From the NCBI GenBank assembly GCA_013138855.1, contig WTBX01000377.1, forward strand, positions 1 to 6,545: a stretch of 6,545 bases of DNA, in the 5' to 3' direction. The notes under the pieces were generated by a model. The model did not search any database, was not told the origin of the DNA, and saw only the letters and a list, made by a program, of their open reading frames with translations. This DNA comes from Methylococcaceae bacterium. GTDB taxonomy: Bacteria > Pseudomonadota > Gammaproteobacteria > Methylococcales > Methylomonadaceae. Below are positions 1 to 5,444 of the stretch, one piece after another (position 1 is the stretch's first letter; the number at the start of each line of letters is the position of its first letter). The position numbers and the translations under genes were made by a program.

Positions 1-1304
1 TGTCCACCTAAGGCAAAAGCATTATCTGCCATCAGTCTACTTTGTAATGGAATGTTAGTCTTAATGCCGTCTATGACCATTTCCATTAATGCGGTTTGCA
101 TACGCGCAATCGCACCGTCTCTGTCTTCACCATGAGCGATTAATTTACCAATCATCGAATCATAATACGGTGGAACTTTATAGCCATTATAGATATGGGT
201 TTCACAACGGATCCCAGGCCCGCCAGGCATGTGGAATTGTTCGATCGTTCCAGGGCAAGGCATAAAGTTATCAGGGTCTTCTGCATTTAAACGACACTCA
301 ATCGCATGACCCGTAAAGATGATTTCTTCTTGAGTAGCTGATAAAGGCAGACCTGCGGCAATGCGTAATTGCTCTTTAACAATGTCAAAGCCTGTAATCA
401 TTTCGGTCACAGGATGCTCGACTTGTATGCGGGTATTCATTTCGATGAAAAAGAACTCGCCTCGTTCATATAAAAATTCAAACGTCCCCGCGCCTAAATA
501 ACCAATATCCTTACAGGCATCGGTACAAAGTTTTCCCATACGGTTGCGTTCTTCATCGGTGATTCCTGGTGCGGGAGCTTCTTCGATGACTTTTTGATGT
601 CTGCGCTGCATAGAACAATCACGTTCACCTAAATGAATCGCATTGCCATGACTATCGGCTAATATTTGAAATTCAATATGGCGAGGATCTTCTAAAAATT
701 TTTCCATATAAACGGTGCTATTACCAAAAGCTGTGCCAGCTTCGGCTTTAGTCATGTTAATGGAATTAAGCAACGCGGCTTCTGTGTGAACAGTACGCAT
801 TCCACGACCACCCCCACCGCCAGCCGCTTTAATAATGACAGGATAACCGACTTCTTGCGCCATTTTTAAATTGGTTTTAGCATCTTCCCCTAAAGGTTCG
901 CCATTTCCGGGTACACAAGGAATGCCTGCGGCTTGCATGGCTTTTTTAGCAGAGATTTTATCGCCCATCATGCGAATGGTTTCCGCTCTAGGGCCTATAA
1001 AGGTAAAACCGCTTTGGGCAACTTTTTCAGAAAAGTCGGCATTTTCAGACAAAAAGCCATAACCTGGATGGATCGCTTCGGCATCAGTCACTTCCGCCGC
1101 ACTAATAATCGCAGGAATATTTAAATAACTATCCGCAGAAGCCGCAGGGCCTATACAAACCGCTTCATCGGCTAAACGAACATGTTTTAAATCACGGTCA
1201 ACATCAGAATGAACCGCTACCGTTTTAATACCTAGCTCACGGCAGGCGCGTAAAATTCGTAGTGCGATTTCGCCTCGATTGGCGATTACAATTTTATCAA
1301 ACAT
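1..1304 (-). CDS. accC: Biotin carboxylase subunit of acetyl-CoA carboxylase (3' end cut by window edge)
   Basis: AccC uses ATP and bicarbonate to carboxylate the biotin carried by AccB, the first half-reaction of acetyl-CoA carboxylase in the cytoplasm. I translated 434 residues from the ATG at 1302-1304 without any stop or frameshift. It opens MFDKIVIANRGEIALRI, the usual N-terminus. The glycine-rich ATP loop GGGGGRGM starts at residue 162. The block ERDCSMQRRHQK (227-238) ends on the conserved Lys238. FIEMNTRIQVEHP supplies Glu288, Asn290, Arg292, Gln294, Val295 and Glu296, and ECRLNAEDP supplies Arg338. All of these fall at the E. coli AccC positions. The family is about 449 residues long, so only about 15 C-terminal residues are missing beyond base 1. 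The start lies 9 bases after the accB stop, and the ribosome-binding site AAGGGG overlaps that stop codon, so the two are probably translationally coupled. Confidence 0.98.
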   Translation of the reverse strand, partial: MFDKIVIANRGEIALRILRACRELGIKTVAVHSDVDRDLKHVRLADEAVCIGPAASADSYLNIPAIISAAEVTDAEAIHPGYGFLSENADFSEKVAQSGFTFIGPRAETIRMMGDKISAKKAMQAAGIPCVPGNGEPLGEDAKTNLKMAQEVGYPVIIKAAGGGGGRGMRTVHTEAALLNSINMTKAEAGTAFGNSTVYMEKFLEDPRHIEFQILADSHGNAIHLGERDCSMQRRHQKVIEEAPAPGITDEERNRMGKLCTDACKDIGYLGAGTFEFLYERGEFFFIEMNTRIQVEHPVTEMITGFDIVKEQLRIAAGLPLSATQEEIIFTGHAIECRLNAEDPDNFMPCPGTIEQFHMPGGPGIRCETHIYNGYKVPPYYDSMIGKLIAHGEDRDGAIARMQTALMEMVIDGIKTNIPLQSRLMADNAFALGG

Positions 1305-1313
1305 ATCAGCCCC

Positions 1314-1745
1314 TTATTCAATCACGAATAAAGGCTGGTCATATTCAACTGGCTGCGCATTGTCCGCCAATATCTTTTTAACCGTACCGCTTTTATCTGC
1401 TTCAATTTGATTTAAAATTTTCATCGCTTCAATAATACATAAGGTTTCACCTTCGGTCACGGTTTGTCCTACTTCGATAAACGGTGCAGAGCCTGGTGAT
1501 GAAGAGCGATAAAACGTACCGACCATCGGCGATTTAAGCACATGTCCTGAATGAACTTCAGCGGCAGGTTCTGCGGCTACAGCAGCAGGAGCGGCTATTG
1601 CAACTGGCGCAGGGGCGGCAACAACAGGTGCAGATGATGAATAACGAGTAATACGAACCGATTCTTCACCCTCACTAATTTCGATTTCTGCAATGTCGGA
1701 CTCTTCAATAATTTCTATTAATTTTTTTATTTTTCTAATATCCAT
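1314..1745 (-). CDS. accB: Biotin carboxyl carrier protein of acetyl-CoA carboxylase (BCCP)
   Basis: AccB carries biotin between AccC and the AccA/AccD carboxyltransferase. The 143-residue protein has the standard layout. An N-terminal helix region (1-35, MDIRKIKKLIEIIEESDI) is followed by a flexible Ala/Pro/Val linker (about 39-62) and a C-terminal biotinyl domain (about 68-143). The biotinylation motif is EAMKILNQI with the acceptor Lys109. The segment around 76-92 (GTFYRSSSPGSAPFIEV) is the 'thumb' insertion that marks acetyl-CoA carboxylase BCCPs as opposed to other biotin domains. The protein ends FVIE, typical of the family. It is slightly shorter than E. coli AccB (156) because of the linker. 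The ATG sits 4 bases after the aroQ stop. A GAGAGA element in the aroQ 3' end, about 11 bases upstream, is the only ribosome-binding candidate, so coupling to aroQ translation is likely. Confidence 0.97.
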   Translation of the reverse strand: MDIRKIKKLIEIIEESDIAEIEISEGEESVRITRYSSSAPVVAAPAPVAIAAPAAVAAEPAAEVHSGHVLKSPMVGTFYRSSSPGSAPFIEVGQTVTEGETLCIIEAMKILNQIEADKSGTVKKILADNAQPVEYDQPLFVIE

Positions 1746-1749
1746 AGTT

Positions 1750-2196
1750 TTATAATCTCTCGGTTAATATCTGGTCAGCGGCTTGTAAAGCCAATTCGTA
1801 GCCCTTAGCTCCTAATCCACAAATCACGCCTTCGGCAATGTCGGAAAAATACGAGTGCTTTCTAAAAGGTTCACGCGCATGAACGTTTGATAGGTGAACT
1901 TCAATAAAGGGAATTTTGGTGGCAAGCAGTGCATCGCGCATGGCGACACTGGTATGCGTAAACGCGGCGGGGTTGATAATAATAAAATCAACCTTGTCAT
2001 AAAACGCTTGGTGGATAAGCTCCACAAGCAGATGCTCTGCATTGTGTTGGTGAAAAGCTAGCTCATGTCCTAGCTCTGAGGCGAGGGTTTCAAGCGAGTT
2101 TTGTATGTCTTGGAGGGTTTTGTTACCGTAATGCGTAGGCTCTCTAACGCCTAATAAATTCAGGTTAGCCCCATTTAAAACGGAAATAGTCGCCAT
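1750..2196 (-). CDS. aroQ: 3-dehydroquinate dehydratase, type II
   Basis: AroQ dehydrates 3-dehydroquinate to 3-dehydroshikimate, the third step of the shikimate pathway; type II enzymes form cytoplasmic dodecamers. The 148-residue length is normal. Visible motifs are NGANLNLLGVREPTHYG, with Arg18 and the catalytic Tyr23 in the lid; INPAAFTHTS (74-83), with Asn75 and His81; and EVHLSNVHAREPFR (99-112), with His101, His106, Arg108 and Arg112. Active-site residues therefore appear complete. One departure is the substrate-loop segment HQHNAEH (49-55), where relatives usually read QSN. The start at 2194-2196 gives the standard N-terminus, but no Shine-Dalgarno sequence precedes it, so translation may depend on the short, weakly structured leader. 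It is the first gene of the aroQ-accB-accC operon. Confidence 0.96.
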   Translation of the reverse strand: MATISVLNGANLNLLGVREPTHYGNKTLQDIQNSLETLASELGHELAFHQHNAEHLLVELIHQAFYDKVDFIIINPAAFTHTSVAMRDALLATKIPFIEVHLSNVHAREPFRKHSYFSDIAEGVICGLGAKGYELALQAADQILTERL

Positions 2197-2229
2197 GAAA
2201 GTATCGAGTCAAAGTAATATAAGCCGACA

Positions 2230-2258
2230 ATTTTGCCTAATTTACGCGCTTTTGTCCA
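2230..2258 (-). promoter_or_regulatory. Putative sigma70 promoter of the aroQ-accB-accC operon
   Basis: On the minus strand, TGGACA (2258-2253; 5 of 6 to TTGACA) is followed after exactly 17 bases by CAAAAT (2235-2230; 4 of 6 to TATAAT). Transcription would begin near 2223, giving a leader of about 27 bases before the aroQ ATG. No other pair in this gap fits as well. An 8-base inverted repeat (CTTTTGTC at 2249-2256, GACAAAAG at 2286-2293) overlaps the -35 box and could be chance or an operator. Identification is by eye only. Confidence 0.45.
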
Positions 2259-2358
2259 GATATAAGTCAGATAGATGCTGTTAGCGACAAAAGAGCCGAA
2301 AAATAGAGCTATTTAAAAACATTTAACGAAATTAGCATTCTTCATTCTACTGCTTATT

Positions 2359-2798
2359 TTAAAGCGTAATCTGCCGCTGCATTCTTTCAATAACCATCGG
2401 CTCGTGCGTAGCGATAATGACCGTTCTATCTTTAAATAATTGTTCAATCGTATCAAGCAGCATGATTTTATTAGCTTTATCTAAATGAGCGGTGGGTTCA
2501 GGTCAGAAGTTTCAAGTGTTAGTTGTTTAATTTCAGCTGCTTCCAAAACATTTAAAATTAAATCAGCCGCAGCCAATGCCGACTAATGTCATGAATAATA
2601 AAATCAGCGGTGCCGTAAAAAGGCGATTAAAGCCGCTTGTAACACTGGTAATAAACCATTTAAAACACCCGCAAAGGCGGTACGACGGATAGTTTTAGCG
2701 ACTTGTTTTTATTGTTGTTTTAGCCAGCTTGCGCAATAGGCTTCGCGTGCTTTATGCTGGTCAAACGCTTGTTGATTTTGAGATGAATTTAAAGCCAC
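2359..2798 (-). pseudogene. cydD: Decayed relic of cydD, ABC exporter subunit needed for cytochrome bd assembly
   Basis: CydDC exports cysteine and glutathione and is needed to assemble cytochrome bd; CydD is normally about 590 residues, but only about 440 bases remain. Reading the minus strand, a GTG start (2796-2798) with an AGGA site opens an N-terminal piece with REAYCASWLKQQ, a TAA stop where a Gln codon is expected, then a first membrane segment (RTAFAGVLNGLLPVLQAALI). A shifted frame gives TAPLILLFMTLVGIG (2572-2616), which resembles a CydD membrane segment. Another gives ALAAADLILNVLEAAE (2499-2579), resembling the end of the membrane domain. A fourth gives EPTAHLD, RTVIIATHEP and a natural-looking end QRQITL (2499-2359), the Walker B, D-loop and switch His of the ATPase. 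Order is preserved; Walker A, Q-loop and signature are gone. No cydC follows. Assignment to CydD rather than CydC rests on the N-terminus and the TAPLI segment. Confidence 0.8.
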
Positions 2799-2837
2799 TT
2801 ATTTATTCCTGTAAACACAGACTCATACCCTACCATT

Positions 2838-3293
2838 ATGCCTAGCTTTGCACTGATTACTGATTGGAACATTCCCGTTCCCATAGAACGCTGCTGGTTT
2901 AGTATTTTAGATACTCAGGCGTGGTCTGTGTGGTGGGATTATGTGGAAAAAGTTGAAGAATTAGAAAGAGGTGATAGTTTAGGTCTTAATAATAAACGCC
3001 GTTATGTTTGGCAAACCTGCTTGCCTTATCGTTTAGTGTTTGAATTACAAGTGACCGAAGTTCGACCCTATCAATTGATACGTTTTATGGCTAATGGTGA
3101 TTTACAAGGTGAAGGCTGTTGCCGTTTTATTCCTTCTGAAAAAAACACGATAATTCAATTTGAATGGAAAGTCCAAACGACTAAAGCATGGATGAATCTC
3201 TGCCCCTTTTTAGTCACGCCTATTTTTATTTGGAATCATAGCCGTGTGATGCTTAATGGCGAAAAAAGCCTAATCAAGCGTTTGAGTGATTAA
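2838..3293 (+). CDS. SRPBCC (START/polyketide cyclase-like) domain protein
   Basis: This 151-residue protein is a single SRPBCC domain, a helix-grip fold with a deep hydrophobic pocket that binds lipids or small aromatic molecules. The N-terminus ALITDWNIPVPIERCWFSIL matches the first strand and helix. WSVWWDYVEKVEELERGD (29-46) is the typical WP-x-WW type block. Then come RRYVWQTCLPYRLVFELQVTEV strands, GDLQGEG (87-93) and the long C-terminal helix TKAWMNLCPFLVTPIFIWNHSRVMLNGEKSL, which closes the pocket. There is no signal peptide and no other domain. The ligand cannot be read from the sequence. The ATG at 2838 begins the domain correctly but has only a weak ribosome-binding site. The gene stands alone, divergent from the cydD relic (39 bases between starts) and convergent with the small membrane-protein gene at 3428-3544. 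Family assignment is firm; function is unknown. Confidence 0.85.
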   Translation: MPSFALITDWNIPVPIERCWFSILDTQAWSVWWDYVEKVEELERGDSLGLNNKRRYVWQTCLPYRLVFELQVTEVRPYQLIRFMANGDLQGEGCCRFIPSEKNTIIQFEWKVQTTKAWMNLCPFLVTPIFIWNHSRVMLNGEKSLIKRLSD

Positions 3294-3338
3294 CTACTCA
3301 TCTTCTTTAATTTTAGGAACGTGGAAACTAATAATCTA

Positions 3339-3405
3339 CCATGAAGAACATGAAGAGCATGAAGAACATGGAGAAAAATCTTCATGAACTTCATGTGCTT
3401 CATGG
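3339..3405. repeat. Long inverted repeat built of a tandem 9-base unit, between convergent genes
   Basis: The left arm (3339-3365) holds CATGAAGAA-type units repeated about every 9 bases, with a fourth, diverged copy (CATGGAGAA) running into the loop. The right arm (3379-3405) is its reverse complement with 3 mismatches in 27, made of CTTCATG units. The loop is 13 bases (3366-3378). An outer pair of short arms (CTACCAT at 3336-3342 and ATGGTAG at 3420-3426) frames it. It lies between the stops of two convergent genes, so it could form a cruciform or act as a two-way transcription terminator, although no clean T-run follows it. It could equally be an expanding simple repeat. Confidence 0.75.
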
Positions 3406-3427
3406 TTATAAAATTTACAATGGTAGG

Positions 3428-3544
3428 TTATTTATCTACCTCTTCCTTTGTGGTCGGTAAGCGCGGCATATTTGCAGTATGCAATAAAATCATCGCGCTA
3501 CCAACGATAAACGCCAATGCGAGTACAATAAATAACCACACCAT
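3428..3544 (-). CDS. Small single-pass membrane protein, 38 residues (DUF2897-like)
   Basis: The 38-residue product begins MVWLFIVLALAFIVGSAMIL, one hydrophobic helix, followed by HTANMPRLP and a short charged tail ending EEVDK. This would be a single membrane-spanning protein. Preceding it is an excellent ribosome-binding site, GAGGTGA at 3548-3554, 3 bases before the ATG, which strongly supports a real gene despite its size. The layout (short N-terminal helix, glycine in the helix, then an HTA-type motif and a Leu-Pro segment) recalls the DUF2897 family of small gammaproteobacterial proteins of unknown function. That family call is from memory and tentative. CydX, the small cytochrome bd subunit, was considered because of the cydD relic, but the characteristic aromatic N-terminus is absent. 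It is divergent from the T2SSF gene, with 41 bases between start codons. Confidence 0.65.
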   Translation of the reverse strand: MVWLFIVLALAFIVGSAMILLHTANMPRLPTTKEEVDK

Positions 3545-3547
3545 AAA

Positions 3548-3554
3548 TCACCTC
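3548..3554 (-). promoter_or_regulatory. Strong ribosome-binding site of the 38-residue membrane protein
   Basis: The minus strand reads GAGGTGA, a near-complete anti-16S match, directly upstream of the ATG at 3542-3544. It is the best Shine-Dalgarno sequence in the window and is the main evidence that the short reading frame is translated. Confidence 0.65.
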
Positions 3555-3559
3555 GTTAC

Positions 3560-3565
3560 TATAAT
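3560..3565 (+). promoter_or_regulatory. Consensus -10 box upstream of the T2SSF gene
   Basis: A perfect TATAAT lies 20 bases before the ATG at 3586 and would give a leader of about 14 bases. No good -35 box is found at 16-18 bases upstream and no extended TGn motif, so the promoter would be weak or activator-dependent. The overlapping TATAGT on the other strand could serve the divergent small gene. Confidence 0.35.
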
Positions 3566-3585
3566 TTACTCAATGAGTTAAGTGT

Positions 3586-4530
3586 ATGCCTAAATTGTCG
3601 GAAAATAAAACATTAACTACAGAATTATTAGCCTCGTTGTTTATGCAATTATCTCGACTAGAAGAATCGGGGATTCCTGCTGTCGAATCTTTACGTTTAT
3701 TAGAGACAACCGATGAGGGTGTTAATAAACGCATTGCGAAAATGCAGCGACTATTAAGTTCTGGCTCATCTATAGCGGATGCAGGATTTAATGTAGGTAT
3801 TTTTAATAAAACTCATCGCGCATTAATTAGTGCCGCAGAAAGCTGCGGTAGAGTGACAGCGGTTTATAAGCAATTAACCAAGTATTATGAAGACAGACTG
3901 CTTCGATTAAAAAAAATAAAATCACGGCTTTATTTGCCTGTTTTAATTTTGCTACTCGCGCTATTAATAAAACCGATTGCCTTATTAGTGAATAGCGAAA
4001 TTAGTTTGCTAGATTATTTAAGTTTATCGTTAGGACGATTTTTATTAATCGCCGCGCTGTTTTTTCTCGCCTTTAAATTAACTTCATGGTTTAAAGCGAT
4101 ATATCACCGCTTGCAACTAAGCTTACCAAAAGTAAAAGGCTGGGTTATAAGGCGACAAATTAATGAATTTTTAATGATACTCGCCATCATGCTGCAAGGC
4201 GGGTTAGCTTTTGCCGAAGCCTTGCCCTTAGCGGTTGCTAGTATTAAAAATACTATGTTGAGGAAACGTTTTGATGCTGCGATTAAAATAAGTCACACAG
4301 GCGAAAGCGTGACGACTATTTTATCGAAAGTCGATGTTATTCCTGCAATGGCTTTGCAAATTATTCGTACAGGTGAAGAAAGTGGCAAATTAGCGGATGC
4401 CCTACTTCATTTTACTAACCATGAAGCGGAAATGATTTTTATTGATGATGATTCATTAGCCGAGTGGCTACCGAGATTTTTTTATATCGGCGTTGCTTTG
4501 TGGATGGCGGCTTCGATACTGGGTTATTAA
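3586..4530 (+). CDS. Type II secretion system F-family (GspF/PilC-like) inner-membrane protein, orphan
   Basis: GspF/PilC proteins are the inner-membrane platform of type II secretion and type IV pilus machines and contain two T2SSF domains. This 314-residue protein has both. The first (about 13-112) has FMQLSRLEESGIPAVESL and ends in an AAESCGRV version of the family's GE-SG motif. Two membrane segments follow (about 115-136 and 147-169). The second domain (about 190-285) has FLMILAIMLQGGLAFAEALP and the classic RTGEESGKLADAL. A last helix sits at 298-314. It lacks the cytoplasmic leader of about 60 residues seen in PilC and GspF (about 400 residues), and the first domain is diverged. No ATPase, pilin or other secretion gene adjoins it, so its machine is unknown. 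It could be an accessory pilus platform or an evolutionary leftover still under selection. The start has only a weak GAG-AAG ribosome-binding region. Confidence 0.85.
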   Translation: MPKLSENKTLTTELLASLFMQLSRLEESGIPAVESLRLLETTDEGVNKRIAKMQRLLSSGSSIADAGFNVGIFNKTHRALISAAESCGRVTAVYKQLTKYYEDRLLRLKKIKSRLYLPVLILLLALLIKPIALLVNSEISLLDYLSLSLGRFLLIAALFFLAFKLTSWFKAIYHRLQLSLPKVKGWVIRRQINEFLMILAIMLQGGLAFAEALPLAVASIKNTMLRKRFDAAIKISHTGESVTTILSKVDVIPAMALQIIRTGEESGKLADALLHFTNHEAEMIFIDDDSLAEWLPRFFYIGVALWMAASILGY

Positions 4531-4589
4531 CTGATGTTACGCAAAAAATTATAAATAGCCAAATCATAAGCAGTAAACATTTTTGTTGT

Positions 4590-4621
4590 TTGGAGTGAAA
4601 AAACAAGTTTTTTCACTCCAA
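4590..4621 (+). terminator. Perfect 15-bp hairpin after the T2SSF gene; GGAG/CTCC-bounded
   Basis: Two 15-base arms (4590-4604 and 4607-4621) are exact reverse complements separated by AA; a realistic loop would open the innermost pair. The descending arm contains TTTTTT and is followed by CTTTTCTTCT, so it can act as an intrinsic terminator for the T2SSF gene 60 bases upstream. Its GGAGTG and CACTCC ends match those of the element at 5978-6036, so it may also be a collapsed copy of that repeat family. Confidence 0.65.
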
Positions 4622-4655
4622 CTTTTCTTCTAAATACCACTTCATTTAAATAACA

Positions 4656-4660
4656 TAAGG
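4656..4660 (+). promoter_or_regulatory. Ribosome-binding site that fixes the start of the secreted protein at 4668
   Basis: TAAGG ends 7 bases before the ATG at 4668, normal spacing. The in-frame TTG at 4662 would leave a 1-base gap and can be discarded as the start. Confidence 0.6.
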
Positions 4661-4667
4661 TTTGAAA

Positions 4668-5276
4668 ATGAAAATATTAAAAAAACCGCTACTTAAATTT
4701 TTAAGCTATACCATTATTATTTTAGTCGTAAAAAATCCTATCGTTTATGCGGATGAACCTGATAATCAAGAAGAACAAGATACGCCCATAGCGAAGGTTT
4801 TAAGTGTTGCGACAGGTGACTGGAACGAGGATGAGCGTATAGATTCTGCGGTGTTGATGAAAACTAACGAAATCGTTGAGCTTTATCTTTATTTAAATAA
4901 TAAGGAGAATGAACAAGAATTGGTGCTTCATAAAAAGGATGTGGTCTGGAGCGGAGCTATGGAAGGTACAGAACCTTATTTAAAACCTAAAAATAAAAGT
5001 GCTTCTCTTTTTATTCATTCAGAAAACGATTCGATTGGTAGAAATCGCTGGCATCAACGATTGACGATTAGTTACCGCGATGAAGCGTTTATCGTTACGG
5101 GTTATACGTATGATGATAGGGATACGCTAGATCCGCAAAAAGGTTTTAGCTGTGATGTTAATCTTGTTACGGGTAAAGGCTTTAAGGATAAAAAAGAGTT
5201 TAAAATAGCAGGGCAAAAAATAAAGCTTGAAGATTGGACTCAAGAACATATTCCTAAACAATGCATTGCTGAGTAA
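4668..5276 (+). CDS. Exported protein with an FG-GAP/VCBS-like calcium-loop motif, function unknown
   Basis: From the ATG at 4668 the protein is 202 residues. Residues 1-28 form a signal peptide: a Lys-rich start (MKILKKPLLK), a hydrophobic core (FLSYTIIILVV) and a VYA-DE cleavage site. The mature protein would be periplasmic or outside the cell. After an acidic stretch, VATGDWNEDERIDSAVL (47-63) carries the D-x-N-x-D-x-x-x-D spacing (Asp51, Asn53, Asp55, Asp59) seen in FG-GAP/VCBS calcium loops, with the strand LYLYL after it. The C-terminal half contains SIGRNRWHQRLTI, FIVTGYTYDDRDTLDP and SCDVNLVTGKG, which look like blocks of a conserved small exported family. Cys162 and Cys199 could form a disulfide. 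Only one such loop is present, so it is not a full propeller. Substrate and partners are unknown. It is a single gene flanked by hairpin elements on both sides. Confidence 0.75.
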   Translation: MKILKKPLLKFLSYTIIILVVKNPIVYADEPDNQEEQDTPIAKVLSVATGDWNEDERIDSAVLMKTNEIVELYLYLNNKENEQELVLHKKDVVWSGAMEGTEPYLKPKNKSASLFIHSENDSIGRNRWHQRLTISYRDEAFIVTGYTYDDRDTLDPQKGFSCDVNLVTGKGFKDKKEFKIAGQKIKLEDWTQEHIPKQCIAE

Positions 5277-5288
5277 TGTCGATTTAAT

Positions 5289-5417
5289 GGAAACGCGACT
5301 TCTAGTCGCGCACGAGACCTAAAAAACCTTTAAAATCTATAAATTAAACAGCTTAAAACAAGCTCGTTTTTAAAGTTCATGCCAGAAAATTCGTGCGCGA
5401 CTAAAAGTCGCGGCTCC
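5289..5417. repeat. REPIN-like element: two inverted REP-type palindromes around a 75-base spacer
   Basis: The left unit (5289-5315) is GGAA, then the palindrome CGCGACT-TCT-AGTCGCG (5294-5310), then CACGA. The right unit (5391-5417), read on the minus strand, is GGAG, then CGCGACT-TTT-AGTCGCG, then CACGA. The two are 22-base inverted repeats differing at one base. A palindrome with a GGAG/GTAG head is the defined layout of REP elements mobilised by RAYT (TnpA-REP) transposases, and an inverted pair is a REPIN. The AT-rich spacer includes a weak hairpin AGCTT/AAGCT (5350-5364) followed by CGTTTTT, a possible terminator for the upstream gene. The element ends 27 bases before the moaB start. 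Confidence 0.75.
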
Positions 5418-5444
5418 GCCTGAGTGCTAAAAAAAATTATCAAA

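Noticed and set aside
871..1124. Two short plus-strand reading frames of 63 codons
   Set aside because: They lie entirely antisense to the well-conserved accC coding sequence and have no features of their own.
1824..2042. 72-residue minus-strand reading frame
   Set aside because: It is an out-of-frame shadow inside aroQ, whose own frame carries all catalytic motifs.
2281..2358. AT-rich gap with a short palindrome (around AAATAGAGCTATTT) as a terminator of the cydD relic
   Set aside because: The stem is only about 6 A/T-rich pairs with almost no loop and no T-run; I see nothing else convincing in this gap.
3339..3405. Possible CRISPR array
   Set aside because: The repeated unit is only 9 bases with no spacers, and it inverts on itself; no cas-like gene is nearby.
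3428..3544. CydX, the small cytochrome bd subunit, suggested by the nearby cydD relic
   Set aside because: The conserved aromatic N-terminus of CydX is missing, the gene is not next to cydB, and the HTANM segment fits a DUF2897-type protein better.
3384..3581. 65-residue plus-strand reading frame
   Set aside because: It begins inside the inverted repeat, has no ribosome-binding site or recognisable domain, and lies antisense to the better-supported 38-residue membrane-protein gene.
4662..4667. TTG at 4662 as the start of the exported protein
   Set aside because: The AAGG ribosome-binding site ends only 1 base before it; spacing fits the ATG at 4668 instead.
5424..5444. GTG at 5424 as the moaB start
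   Set aside because: It adds MLKKIIK, which MoaB proteins lack, has no ribosome-binding site and starts 7 bases from the repeat element; the ATG at 5445 gives the usual N-terminus.
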